Assembly (NCBI GenBank): GCA_016208975.1
Contig: JACQXA010000004.1
Location: 1,427,015-1,491,014, forward strand
DNA: 64,000 nt
Direction: 5' to 3'
Source of the DNA: Nitrospinota bacterium
GTDB lineage: Bacteria; Nitrospinota_A; UBA7883; JACRLM01
Numbering within the stretch: position 1 is the first letter of the stretch; each line of letters opens with the position of its first letter. This document shows, one piece after another, positions 27,081 to 35,704 of this stretch. Below the pieces are notes generated by a model. It had not been told where the DNA came from, did no database searches, and saw only the letters and a program-made list of their open reading frames with translations. The position numbers were made by a program, and so were the translations under genes.

Positions 27081-27554
27081 TTAGATAAACAGGGAAATAT
27101 TGGCGTCGGCGGCGAAATCCAGGAAAGTGGCCGCGCCACCCACCTCAACGCCGTCTATCAAGTCTTCCTTTTTAACGCCCATCACGTCCATGGTCATCTG
27201 GCAGGCTATCATGCGCACACCGAATGTCTTGCAGTCCTCCAGCATTTTGGGAATGCTGGCCACATTGGCCTTGCCCATCCAGCTGTTCATCATGGCGGTG
27301 GCCATCATGGTCATCCCGGGAAGGACCCCGATGATGTTAGGGACCGGTAGTGGCGCCGCCGGGTTGGCCAACGGGGCAACTTTCAGGTTTGCGTATTTGT
27401 GGCGGTTGACAATATCCAGACCATAGAAGGTAAAGAAGATCGCCGCCTCCATATCCAACGCCACGGCGGTGTTGGCCAAAATGAGCGGCGGATAGGCCAT
27501 ATCCAAAGTGCCTTTGGAGGCGATCAAAGCTATTCTCTTGGGCTTCTCACTCAT
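27081..27554 (-). CDS. DsrE/DsrF-like (DsrE2) sulfur-transfer family protein
   Basis: The 157-residue protein begins KRIALIASKGTLDMAYPPLILANTA, the nucleotide-binding-like fold of the DsrE family. It has cysteines in MLEDCKTFGVRMIACQMTMD, where the second Cys is at the family's active position. A hydrophobic central stretch (NIIGVLPGMTMMATAMMNSW) is typical of the DsrE2 branch. It follows the TusA-like gene by 27 bases on the same strand. In sulfur-oxidising organisms this pair passes persulfide sulfur between carriers; that role here is inference. Confidence 0.8.
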   Translation of the reverse strand: MSEKPKRIALIASKGTLDMAYPPLILANTAVALDMEAAIFFTFYGLDIVNRHKYANLKVAPLANPAAPLPVPNIIGVLPGMTMMATAMMNSWMGKANVASIPKMLEDCKTFGVRMIACQMTMDVMGVKKEDLIDGVEVGGAATFLDFAADANISLFI

Positions 27555-27581
27555 GAATCATTCCCTTTCTTGAATCGGGCT

Positions 27582-27809
27582 TCAGGCTTTTTTAATAAAG
27601 AACTCGTACACCCCGCCGGACTCCTGAGAGCCGACAATTGGATTGCCAGTCCTCTTGGACCAAGCGGACATGTCGTTCACCGAACCAGGGTCGGTAGCGA
27701 TCATTTTAAGCACTTGACCCGATGACAGCTCGTTAATGGCCATCTTAGTTTTCAGGATTGGTTCCGGGCAGGAGAGGCCCTTGCAGTCTATGGTTTTGTC
27801 CGCTGTCAT
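27582..27809 (-). CDS. tusA: TusA/SirA-family sulfur carrier protein
   Basis: The 75-residue protein has the two-layer TusA fold with the signature LSCPEPILKTKMAI, in which the cysteine of CPxP carries the persulfide. GQVLKMIATDPGSVNDMSAW and SGGVYEFFIKKA complete the fold. GAGGG lies upstream of the ATG. It is cotranscribed with the DsrE-like gene. It may serve tRNA thiolation or sulfur energy metabolism; the DsrE2 partner favours the latter. Confidence 0.85.
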   Translation of the reverse strand: MTADKTIDCKGLSCPEPILKTKMAINELSSGQVLKMIATDPGSVNDMSAWSKRTGNPIVGSQESGGVYEFFIKKA

Positions 27810-27965
27810 GCTTGTACCCTCTAAGTTATTGTAAGTAGGTCTATTTAAGCTGTTGTTGCCATGCGGCGCCCTGTATTGCCCCGTTCACTTTTATTATACC
27901 CCCACGACGCGTACACAAGAACAGGCATGGATTATGGTTTGATTCCCGGATTTTAAAATGGATTC

Positions 27966-27991
27966 GGCCAGGGTAAGATTTTTGCCTGGCC
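27966..27991 (-). terminator. possible terminator of the flagellar run
   Basis: GGCCAGG and CCTGGCC form a 7-bp stem with a 12-base loop about 25 bases after the fliW stop. The run of T on the minus strand is weak and set apart, so termination strength is doubtful. Confidence 0.45.
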
Positions 27992-28013
27992 GGAAATTTC
28001 GTGAAATACCGCT

Positions 28014-28466
28014 TTAGCCCGCTACGGGCGCAGGCTCCGGATGGGAGGAAATAATCCTGTGCTTGGTGGAATAATTCTTGTCGTTATTCACTATCTGCCG
28101 CGCAAGCCTTGATTTAGCGTTGATTATCAGCGGCCCCTGGAGGTTTGCGGTCATGTCGTAAGGATCCTCGGGGATGGTGACGATGGTTTTGATAACCAGT
28201 TCGTCCGGCCCCTGGGCGTTCATACCGGCCAAGTCCTCATCGGATATGGTCAGCGTATAATCTGCCAGGAAAAGGTACGGGTCTATCAAAAAGAACCCCA
28301 GTTCCGCGGCGTCCACCGCCTGAAGGATGGTAAGAGGAGAGCTTTCCAGAAACGGCAGTTCCACATATCTCTTGAAATCCGGGAACCCGATGATACCATC
28401 GGGAAAAGTGATTATTTCCGCGGGATTTATGGTTACGTCCCCCAGCCTGGCAGATGCGATTTTCAT
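28014..28466 (-). CDS. fliW: flagellar assembly factor FliW
   Basis: The 150-residue beta-barrel protein matches FliW: a start with VTINPAEIITFPDGIIGFPD, then LDPYLF-like FFLIDPYLFLADYTL, and LQGPLIINAKSRLARQIV near the end. FliW binds free flagellin or CsrA; when flagellin leaves the cell, FliW captures CsrA and frees flagellin mRNA. Its gene overlaps csrA by 4 bases, which fits the partner-switch pair. Flagellin itself is not encoded in this window. Confidence 0.92.
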   Translation of the reverse strand: MKIASARLGDVTINPAEIITFPDGIIGFPDFKRYVELPFLESSPLTILQAVDAAELGFFLIDPYLFLADYTLTISDEDLAGMNAQGPDELVIKTIVTIPEDPYDMTANLQGPLIINAKSRLARQIVNNDKNYSTKHRIISSHPEPAPVAG

Positions 28467-28726
28467 TTTTCAGCCTTTCCGCCGGGGGCGCCGGGTTTGT
28501 TTCCGGGAAATATGGCGGCCAGCTTCTCCATGTTCACCGCCTTTATGAATGCGGCCCGCTGGTTCTCCTCCTGGATTTTCGCGTAGATCTCTTCCCGGTG
28601 TATGGTCATATTCGGCGGGGCTTCTATCCCAAGGCGAACCTGCCTGCCCTTTATGTCTATGACCGATATCTTGATATTGTCCCCGATGGTGACAGATTCG
28701 CCCAGTTTGCGTGTAAGGACCAGCAT
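28463..28726 (-). CDS. csrA: carbon storage regulator CsrA
   Basis: The 87-residue RNA-binding protein starts MLVLTRKLGESVTIGDNIKI and contains GRQVRLGIEAPPNMTIHREEIY, the core that binds GGA sites in mRNA leaders. The tail of about 25 residues after the core helix (GNKPGAPGGKAEK) is longer than in E. coli. The start at 28726 has GGAGGG six bases upstream; a TTG two codons earlier is less likely. It lies between flgL and fliW, the usual place in flagellated bacteria that use the FliW-CsrA switch. Confidence 0.93.
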   Translation of the reverse strand: MLVLTRKLGESVTIGDNIKISVIDIKGRQVRLGIEAPPNMTIHREEIYAKIQEENQRAAFIKAVNMEKLAAIFPGNKPGAPGGKAEK

Positions 28727-28776
28727 TTTCAACCCTCCATGGTTCCGGCGCCGCCCTCCGCGCGCTCATGGGCCCG

Positions 28777-30306
28777 TTACCTTAAGAAGTCCAGCAACGA
28801 CGGCTGGACGATAGACGATGAAGACTTCAGCGTGGCCTGGTAGGCAGTCTGCAACATGGCGAGGTCGGAAGCGGCCTTAAGGAAATCCGCATCCTCCACG
28901 AAGGATTTAAGCTTCGTGTTCTCGTACTTGCCCTGGTCCACCGAGTCTCGCGTGGAAACCACCTGGTTGGCGCGGGCCCCCACGGAGCCTCTAACCGCGT
29001 TGACGTTGGCCATCGTTGTGTCCAGCAACGCCATGGATGTCATTATACCGTTCGTATCGTTGGCTTTCAAGGCGGCTGACAGCCGCTGAAGCACAGGTAT
29101 CACGTTCTGGCCGCCGCCTATGCCCAGAAACTCCGCCGTGGAGCCGGTGGCGGTGTCGAAAGCGTTGGCGACGGTGGCGGGGTTTGTGGAGGTGATATTC
29201 AGCTTCTGGCCCATGGCGTCGATGGCCGCGTTAACGTTTATCCCGGCTCCAACGGCGTTGATGGCGTCCAGCACGTTCTGGACCGTGGTTTCGGCCCCGG
29301 TGAAGGTGACGGTGGCCGAGGAGGCGCTGTTGGTAAGAGTTATATTGGTCAGCGTAAGGCCGGTTCCACCGTACAGGTCGGACAGTAATGTATTACCGGA
29401 AATCGTGGGGTTCAAGTCGTCCCCGGTGAACACGCTGGTGTTGCGTGACCCGGATATGCCCAGCGCCTGCGCCGTTCCGGAGCCGCCGTCTATTATTGAA
29501 AGCGCCTGTGTGGGATTGGCGTTGCTGTCTGTAAGTACAAGAGCGGTTCCATCCGCCGATATGGTGGCCGTGACGTTTAACCCCGTTCCGTTTATGGCGG
29601 CTATCACATCCTGAAGGTCAGTCATTGCCGCAGTGGTGATGGTGGCGGTAGCCCCCAGCCTGTTTGTAATGGAAAAATTGCCCGCCGGCACGCCGGAGCC
29701 GCCGTTAAGGCTGGCGAGCAGGGTGCCGTTGTTTGCGGAAGATAGGGCCGGGTTCATGTCGGTGGTCAAAAACTCGGAGGCGCGCACCGAGACCGGGATT
29801 ATGGTGTTGGTGTTGATCTCCGCCCTCAGGTCTTTCCCGGAGCCAAGGTAGTTTCCGTTGGAGTCCACGGCCATGTTGTTGGATTTCTGGCCGGAGAAAA
29901 TATACCGGTCGCCAACCCTGGTGTTGCCGTATTGGATCATCTGCTGGATTATATTGTCCACCTGGGTGGCGGCGGTTATCCGGTTTTCTGCGGTACCCAT
30001 GGGAGCCCCGGCGTGCTGGACGGCCAATTCCTTCACCACCTTAAGCTGGTCATGCACGGAACCCAGGGTGGAGTCGGCCGTGCCGAGGTAAGCGTCCGCA
30101 TTGTCCATGACCCTCAGGTACTGGTCGGCCTTGCCTATGTCTGTGCGGAACTGGAGAACCTCCATCATTCCAACCGGGTCGTCGCTTGGGCGGTTTATTC
30201 TTTTGCCCGTGGAGAGCTGTTCCTGGGCGGCCAGCATGCCCTGGTTGTTCCTGAAGGTGTGGAACAGGGTGCTGTCGTACATCATGCGGTTTGTTATTCT
30301 GAACAT
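28777..30306 (-). CDS. flgL: flagellar hook-filament junction protein FlgL (extended)
   Basis: The product is 509 aa, well above the roughly 300 of standard FlgL. The N-terminal D0/D1 coiled coil (MFRITNRMMYDSTLFHTFR; STGKRINRPSDDPVGMMEVL) and the C-terminal helix ending IVQPSLLDFLR fit FlgL. Between them lie two tandem beta-rich units (about 185-275 and 285-385), with patterns such as DVIAAINGTGLNVTATISAD and NVLDAINAVGAGINVNAAID. These match the flagellin hook IN motif. They probably form the outer, exposed domain. It is 23 bases from flgK in the same run. Confidence 0.9.
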   Translation of the reverse strand: MFRITNRMMYDSTLFHTFRNNQGMLAAQEQLSTGKRINRPSDDPVGMMEVLQFRTDIGKADQYLRVMDNADAYLGTADSTLGSVHDQLKVVKELAVQHAGAPMGTAENRITAATQVDNIIQQMIQYGNTRVGDRYIFSGQKSNNMAVDSNGNYLGSGKDLRAEINTNTIIPVSVRASEFLTTDMNPALSSANNGTLLASLNGGSGVPAGNFSITNRLGATATITTAAMTDLQDVIAAINGTGLNVTATISADGTALVLTDSNANPTQALSIIDGGSGTAQALGISGSRNTSVFTGDDLNPTISGNTLLSDLYGGTGLTLTNITLTNSASSATVTFTGAETTVQNVLDAINAVGAGINVNAAIDAMGQKLNITSTNPATVANAFDTATGSTAEFLGIGGGQNVIPVLQRLSAALKANDTNGIMTSMALLDTTMANVNAVRGSVGARANQVVSTRDSVDQGKYENTKLKSFVEDADFLKAASDLAMLQTAYQATLKSSSSIVQPSLLDFLR

Positions 30307-30329
30307 AAGATCACCTCACGGCTTGCCCG

Positions 30330-32027
30330 TTATGCCCCCATCCCTAACAGGGTCTGGAGAAGCTCGTCCACCACGTTCACCATCCTTGCGGCGGCCTGGT
30401 ACGCATGCTGGAACTTTATCAGGTTCATGGACTCTTCATCCAGCGAAACGCCCCCAACCTGTTCCCGGCGCCGCTCTATTTCCACGTTTATCCCTTCCTG
30501 CTGGGTGAAGGCCGACATCGCCTGCTTGGACGCCACGCCAGCCTCGCCTACTATTGAATTATAGAATTGCGCGAAAGTGGCCGTGCCGGAGGCCCCCGGA
30601 GTGGCCTGGTTCATGGTCATGCTGTTCTGCAACTGGGCCAGGAGCAATGCGTTGTCGCCATCACCCTGGTTGGTGGTAAGCCCGGCGGCTATCTTGTTGG
30701 AGTCGGTAACCACCGCGGAATGCACCGCCATGTTCAGCGACGCGTCGGCGGCAGGGTTTACGATGAACTTGTCGTTGGCGGCCGGAGCGCCGTTTATAGT
30801 AACCTGCATCCCCTGCCCCAGCAGATAGGAGCTTACCTGGGGTCCACCGCCGTAAGCCTCGGTGGCCACTACGGAGCCGGTGGTAACGTCGCGGATATCA
30901 TAGGAGCCGGGCGCCGTGAACTCTATCTGGAACTTGTGCACGTTCAGCGTGTCGGGCGCCACGATGGAGCCCGTTATGGTTCCCGTGCCGGTATTGTTGC
31001 GGTTGGCGGTCGTCACCATGTTGAAACCGGTGAAAAAGTCTTGCCCGGTGGAGCCGTCCAGCCCGTAGCCTGATGAGTGGATATTGTTTATGTCCCGGAT
31101 GAGCGTGGCCGAAAGCTGGTCCAGCTTGTCCAGGTAGCTGGTCATGTCGGTATCCCGCATGTCTATCCAGGAGCCCATGCTACCGTTGGAGAATTCCGAA
31201 GTTATGTTGAACTCCTGGCCGGAGGTGTCTCTCCAAAATATGTCCGAGGCCAGCCCGTCGTCGGACCGCTGGCGGGCCGACAGGGTAAAAGCGGTCTGCC
31301 CTATCACAAGAGCCCGGCCATTGTTAAGGGAGAGGGTAATTTCCTTGTTGGTTGGGTCTTCAACGGTGTTCACCTGCACATAGGACGACAGCTCCCGAAC
31401 CAGCGATTCGCGCTTATCCCGGAAGTCGTTGGCGTGGACGTTCTGGGCTTCGGCCTCGTGGATCACCGCGTTAAGGTTGGCTATCTCCCCCGTTATCCTG
31501 TTTATCTCGGTGATGGAGGAAGTGATCTTGGTGTTCAGGTCCACCCTTAAATTCTTAACGTCCTGGTTCACCTTGTTGAACATGTTGGACAGGTTCCGCC
31601 CCTGCGCTACCACATCGGTGCGTTCGGTGAGCCCCTTGGCGTTGGAGGCCAGGTCTTGCCAGCTTTTGAAGAAATTGTCGAAAAGCCCGTTTAACCCGTT
31701 GGTTCCGGACTCGTTGAAAACAACCTCCAGCCGCGCCATGAAATCCTGCCGGGCGTCCCAATATCCGGTGTTGGACTTGTTGAGCGTCCGCTGGCCCTCC
31801 AGAAACTGGTCGAAACGGCGGACAATTGCGGTGGCCCGGACGCCGGTGCCTACAAGCCCCGGGGAGCCGCCCGCTCTTATTGGGAAAGCCGCTTCAAGCT
31901 GGACTTCCTGTTTGGTGTAATCGGCGTTATTGACGTTGGCTATGTTCTGGCCGGTCACTTCCAGGGACAGCTGGTGCGCCATCAAGGCCACCTTGGCCGT
32001 GTTCATCGCCCCATATATGTTTGGCAT
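30330..32027 (-). CDS. flgK: flagellar hook-associated protein 1 FlgK
   Basis: The 565-residue protein begins with the rod/hook-type N-terminal helix (LEVTGQNIANVNNADYTKQE) and ends with a C-terminal helix containing SLDEESMNLIKFQHAYQAAA RMVNVVDELLQTL-like sequence, both shared by FlgK proteins. The middle holds the outer domains. It joins the hook to the filament together with FlgL. Its chaperone FlgN is encoded just upstream at 32064-32570. Confidence 0.94.
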   Translation of the reverse strand: MPNIYGAMNTAKVALMAHQLSLEVTGQNIANVNNADYTKQEVQLEAAFPIRAGGSPGLVGTGVRATAIVRRFDQFLEGQRTLNKSNTGYWDARQDFMARLEVVFNESGTNGLNGLFDNFFKSWQDLASNAKGLTERTDVVAQGRNLSNMFNKVNQDVKNLRVDLNTKITSSITEINRITGEIANLNAVIHEAEAQNVHANDFRDKRESLVRELSSYVQVNTVEDPTNKEITLSLNNGRALVIGQTAFTLSARQRSDDGLASDIFWRDTSGQEFNITSEFSNGSMGSWIDMRDTDMTSYLDKLDQLSATLIRDINNIHSSGYGLDGSTGQDFFTGFNMVTTANRNNTGTGTITGSIVAPDTLNVHKFQIEFTAPGSYDIRDVTTGSVVATEAYGGGPQVSSYLLGQGMQVTINGAPAANDKFIVNPAADASLNMAVHSAVVTDSNKIAAGLTTNQGDGDNALLLAQLQNSMTMNQATPGASGTATFAQFYNSIVGEAGVASKQAMSAFTQQEGINVEIERRREQVGGVSLDEESMNLIKFQHAYQAAARMVNVVDELLQTLLGMGA

Positions 32028-32063
32028 GGCTTTATAGACCCTCTATCCTGGTTTTTCCGGTCT

Positions 32064-32570
32064 TTAAAATGTTCTGCTCACAACCTGGCCGGGCTTGAAC
32101 GAAATCGCCGCCGGGCCGGTCCGCTCGTAGGTGGATTCCGGAGCGATAAGCTCTTTTAAGTTCGAAGCCGCCGAAGCGTTGAGCGTTACGAGCTTTTCTA
32201 TGAAGCCCCGGTTTAAATCATTTTTCTCGGTGACCCGCGCCGTGGCGGTGTTCAAGTCCTCCCGGATGGCCATAAGCCGCGCTTTGGCTTCCCCGCCTGT
32301 CCGCTCGGCCAGATCCCTGATTCTTATATGCTTTACGGGCACGCCCAGCGCTTTGGATATTTTTTCAATGACTTTCAAACGGGCGTCCTCCACGGCCCTA
32401 AGGTTGGCCGCCAGGCTGAGTTTTCTCTTAATGGCCCCGTCCAACTGCCCTATGGAGTGGGTTTTCAACGCTGAAAATTCTTCTTCCAGCGCCGTCTCCA
32501 TCTGGTTATAAAGCTTTATGTTAAGGGAAAGGATGCTTTCCAGTTCCTCTATAAGCCCTGATATTTCCAT
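32064..32570 (-). CDS. flgN: flagellar export chaperone FlgN
   Basis: The 168-residue helical protein (MEISGLIEELESILSLNIKL; later LNRGFIEKLVTLNASAASNL) has the long coiled coil typical of FlgN. FlgN binds the C-terminal helices of FlgK and FlgL and delivers them to the export gate. Sequence conservation in the family is low, so position directly before flgK is an important part of the call. Confidence 0.8.
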   Translation of the reverse strand: MEISGLIEELESILSLNIKLYNQMETALEEEFSALKTHSIGQLDGAIKRKLSLAANLRAVEDARLKVIEKISKALGVPVKHIRIRDLAERTGGEAKARLMAIREDLNTATARVTEKNDLNRGFIEKLVTLNASAASNLKELIAPESTYERTGPAAISFKPGQVVSRTF

Positions 32571-32590
32571 GTGTTTCCTTTTCGGGGTTT

Positions 32591-33031
32591 TTATTCGACC
32601 CCGCCTCCATTACTATCCATCGGTTTTTTGCCGCCATCCCTTGAAATATTTTGCGCTCCAGTCTCTTGCGCCGGGTTGCTCCCCTGGGATACCGATAACA
32701 ACTGCTGAACCAGCGCTTCAGACAGGCCGCTGGTGCGGGAGTAGGCCATGTTTCTGGCCAATTCGTCGTCGAGAAGGCTACTGTAAACCTCTTCGCCGCG
32801 CCCGCCGTCTATAAAGCCGCTTTTCTGCACCGTTGATCTCATGGCCTTTAGCATCTGTCCCATAAAAACCGACTCAAACTCTTTGGCCAGCGTAGTCAGC
32901 TTTTCCTTCTCGGAAAGCTTCTTGTCACCGGAGAGGGAAAGAACCTGCCTGCCGCCGAAGCCAGCCGCCGGCTCTTGGATATTCTGGAGATCCTGGGCCC
33001 TGAGGGGCGTTAGGCTCACCTTCGAATCCAT
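32591..33031 (-). CDS. flgJ: rod-binding protein, FlgJ N-terminal domain only
   Basis: The 146-residue protein has the rod-binding core KEFESVFMGQMLKAMRSTV and the following GRGEEVYSSLLDDELARNMA, which match the N-terminal half of FlgJ. The muramidase half found in enterobacterial FlgJ is absent, as in many deltaproteobacteria and relatives; another enzyme must open the cell wall for the rod. Disordered Gly/Asn-rich ends flank the core. It lies between flgI and flgN. Confidence 0.85.
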   Translation of the reverse strand: MDSKVSLTPLRAQDLQNIQEPAAGFGGRQVLSLSGDKKLSEKEKLTTLAKEFESVFMGQMLKAMRSTVQKSGFIDGGRGEEVYSSLLDDELARNMAYSRTSGLSEALVQQLLSVSQGSNPAQETGAQNISRDGGKKPMDSNGGGVE

Positions 33032-33095
33032 CTTTTCCTCTCTCTGTTTATCAAATGTTGCAGTTTGGGCGCCAATTCTTTGGCCCGCCCGCCAG

Positions 33096-34256
33096 TTAGA
33101 TTATCTCCAGCTCCGCTTTCAAGGCGCCGGATACTTTAAGTGTCTGGAAAATCGCCACTAAATCCCGTGGGGCCACCCCTAGGGAGTTTAGGGCCTTCAC
33201 AATGTCGGCTATGCTTACCCCCGGTTCCATTACCGCCACCCGGTCAGATTTGCCGCCCAACTCTTCCACCGTGAGAAGGGTTCTAGGTACCGATACCATC
33301 TGGCCGCCGGTCTTGGCGCCATCCTCCACCCGGATGGTCAGGTTCCCGTGGGATATGGCTACCCGGGATATACGGACGTTCTCGCCGATTATCACCGTGC
33401 CGGTACGTTCATCCAGCACCACTTTGGCCTGGTTGTCCGTCTCCACGTCTATATTTTCGATACGGGCCAGCAGGTCCACTTTCCTGTCTGCGTAATCGGC
33501 GGGGATGGTTATTTCAATGGCCGCGGAGTCCAGCGCCTTGGCCGTGTCCGGCCCCAGCGCGGCGTTTATGGCCGCCGTGGTCCGCTGGGTAGTGGTGAAA
33601 TCCGGGTTGTGCAGGGATATGGTGAATTTAGCCAGTTTGGAGAATTCAAACTCCACCTCTTTTTCCACCACGGCTCCGCTGGCTATCCTGGCCACAGTGG
33701 GGTGGTTTTTCGTTTCACTCACCCGGCGGACCCTCTCACTGTACCCGCCCACCGATATGGGCCCCTGCGCCACGGCGAACACTTCGCCATTGGCGGCTTT
33801 TAACGGAGTAAGCAGAAGCGTGCCGCCATGAAGACTGCGGGCGTCCCCCAAAGAGGATACCACCACGTCTATTTTCGAGCCCTGTCTTGAAAACGGGGGA
33901 AGCTCGGCGGTAACCATCACCGCCGCCACGTTCTCCACCCGCACGTCACGGAGCATCCTCACGTCGGACACTCCCACGCGGGAATCGGTAAGTTGCCTCA
34001 CGTCCACGGTGGTGCCCAGCCGCTCCAGCATGGAGAGCAGGGTTTGAATGGTGAACGGGCTTTTGTATGACTTGTCACCAGTGTTTTTAAGGCCCACCAC
34101 CAGCCCGTAACCTATCAGCTGGTTGCTCCGCACACCCTCCACAGAGGAGATGTCTTTGAGCCTGGAGCCTTCCACCACCGCCGGGCTGGCTAATGTTATA
34201 ACCGCCACGGCCAGAAGGGTAATGGCCTTTGTCAGTCTGTTACGTCCTGGTTTCAT
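33096..34256 (-). CDS. flgI: flagellar P-ring protein FlgI
   Basis: The 386-residue protein has a Sec signal peptide (about 1-30, AITLLAVAVITLASPAVVEG) and the FlgI hallmarks RLKDISSVEGVRSNQLIGYG and LVVGLKNTGDKSYKSPFTIQ. PGVSIADIVKALNSLGVAPR near the C-terminus also fits. It forms the periplasmic ring around the rod in the peptidoglycan layer. The ATG at 34256 has AGGAGG just upstream, so a ten-residue longer frame was rejected. Confidence 0.95.
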   Translation of the reverse strand: MKPGRNRLTKAITLLAVAVITLASPAVVEGSRLKDISSVEGVRSNQLIGYGLVVGLKNTGDKSYKSPFTIQTLLSMLERLGTTVDVRQLTDSRVGVSDVRMLRDVRVENVAAVMVTAELPPFSRQGSKIDVVVSSLGDARSLHGGTLLLTPLKAANGEVFAVAQGPISVGGYSERVRRVSETKNHPTVARIASGAVVEKEVEFEFSKLAKFTISLHNPDFTTTQRTTAAINAALGPDTAKALDSAAIEITIPADYADRKVDLLARIENIDVETDNQAKVVLDERTGTVIIGENVRISRVAISHGNLTIRVEDGAKTGGQMVSVPRTLLTVEELGGKSDRVAVMEPGVSIADIVKALNSLGVAPRDLVAIFQTLKVSGALKAELEII

Positions 34257-34273
34257 GAAATCCTCCTGAGCCT

Positions 34274-34924
34274 TTAGAAAGGCCATACTTTGTTTAGAGC
34301 CTTCCCTAGCCAGCCCGGGGCCTTGCCGCTGTCCATGCCGCCACCGCCGGTGTATTGGATGTCCACATCGGCCATCTGCGAGGAAAGGACCGTGTTGTTG
34401 TACTTAATGTCGTCTGGCCGCACCATGCCGCGCACCAGGATGTACTGTTCCTCGTTGTTTACGGCCATCCGGCGCTGGCCCTCCACCAGCATGTTGCCGT
34501 TGCCAAGCACCTCTGTAACCACGCAGGAAACCGTGGCGGAGAACTGGTCGGACCGCCCGGTGCTACCCCTGCCGGTGTATTTCTTGCCGCCGCCCAGCTT
34601 TATCTCCGTGGGGGTCACAGAGCCGGTGTCCAATGAAATGCTGTTGTCCAGCGATGAGCTGTCGGACGTGTCGGACTTGTTGAGCGCCGTGGTCTTTTCG
34701 ATTATATGGACGGTCACTATGTCCCCGATCCTGCTGGCCTTGTTGTCGGAGAACAAAATGTTCTTCTTCGTGGCGCCGGGCCACAGAGACCCGTTGTTGT
34801 AGGTGTGTTTCTCCGGCTCCGCTTCCACCGAGGGCCGTGGCGGCGGGGTGGTGGAGCAGGCGGCGGTGAAGGCCGTAAGGGCCAGTAACAGCGCCGCCGC
34901 GGACCGGATCAAAATGTTTGTCAT
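34274..34924 (-). CDS. flgH: flagellar L-ring lipoprotein FlgH
   Basis: The 216-residue protein has a lipoprotein signal peptide (lipobox TAAC) and the FlgH core: GSLWPGATKKNILFSDNKAS, RIGDIVTVHIIEKTTALNKS, and GNGNMLVEGQRRMAVNNEEQ with LVRGMVRPDDI. It forms the outer-membrane ring of the basal body, so the cell has an outer membrane. The start at 34924 is set by GGAGA upstream; that same site would overlap the alternative GTG at 34939. Confidence 0.95.
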   Translation of the reverse strand: MTNILIRSAAALLLALTAFTAACSTTPPPRPSVEAEPEKHTYNNGSLWPGATKKNILFSDNKASRIGDIVTVHIIEKTTALNKSDTSDSSSLDNSISLDTGSVTPTEIKLGGGKKYTGRGSTGRSDQFSATVSCVVTEVLGNGNMLVEGQRRMAVNNEEQYILVRGMVRPDDIKYNNTVLSSQMADVDIQYTGGGGMDSGKAPGWLGKALNKVWPF

Positions 34925-34952
34925 GGTAAATGTCTCCACGTTTTTTCTGTAT

Positions 34953-35681
34953 TTAAAATTCCACGGTCACTTCCGCCGGGCCGGTTATCTTGGCGGAAAG
35001 CTGTCTGCCCGACTCCGCATTCACAACCCTTATCCTGTCGCCCATGTCGCCGGCCTGTTTGGCCTGGCCGGTGACGCTGATCTGAAGGGCGCCTTTGCCG
35101 GCGATTATGGAGACGGTGTCTCCGGTATTAACGAGCCTGGGTGTTGATAGCCATTCAGGCCTCACGGGGGCGTTGGTCTTTATCGCCCTTTCGGCCAGCT
35201 TGCCAGCCACATCGGCCACGTCGTTGGCGAACCGGTCGAACTCGCCGCCCACGGTCAGTTTCTCCACCCGCACGTCATCGGGGGCGATTATGGCGTTTCG
35301 TTTTATTTCCCTGGCCGCTACCACGGCGCTTAAAGTGACCCGGGCGGTGGCGGTGGCGCTGATACGGCCAATTGCCGTTTCACCTTTTTTTAATGTGATG
35401 GTGGCGTATATCCTGTCGCCGGTCCGGTTAAGGGAAGGCATCGTAACCTCCAGGCTGTCCGCCCCGGCCGGAATTTTAACGGCGCCGGGCAGAAAAACCT
35501 CCACCGACTCCACCACCCGGCCCGGCGCGTTCAATTCGGCGGCCACCTTGTCTTTCACGGCCTGTTTAACGCCCACGGCAGAATTTGCCGGGTAGATAAT
35601 TCCTGGCCCGGCCTCGCCCCCCCATGCGGCAAAGGCCGCCGAGAGGACGATGGTCACCGCCGTAAATAATCTGCCTTTCAT
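34953..35681 (-). CDS. flgA: flagellar P-ring assembly chaperone FlgA
   Basis: The 242-residue protein has a signal peptide (residues 1-22) and the C-terminal SAF-type domain of FlgA: VVAAREIKRNAIIAPDDVRV, AIKTNAPVRPEWLSTPRLVN, GDTVSIIAGKGALQISVTGQ and DRIRVVNAESGRQLSAKITG. It assists FlgI ring formation in the periplasm and lies between flgG and flgH, a common order. Confidence 0.93.
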   Translation of the reverse strand: MKGRLFTAVTIVLSAAFAAWGGEAGPGIIYPANSAVGVKQAVKDKVAAELNAPGRVVESVEVFLPGAVKIPAGADSLEVTMPSLNRTGDRIYATITLKKGETAIGRISATATARVTLSAVVAAREIKRNAIIAPDDVRVEKLTVGGEFDRFANDVADVAGKLAERAIKTNAPVRPEWLSTPRLVNTGDTVSIIAGKGALQISVTGQAKQAGDMGDRIRVVNAESGRQLSAKITGPAEVTVEF

Positions 35682-35704
35682 GGCTTTATTCCCGGATTAT
35701 CCAT

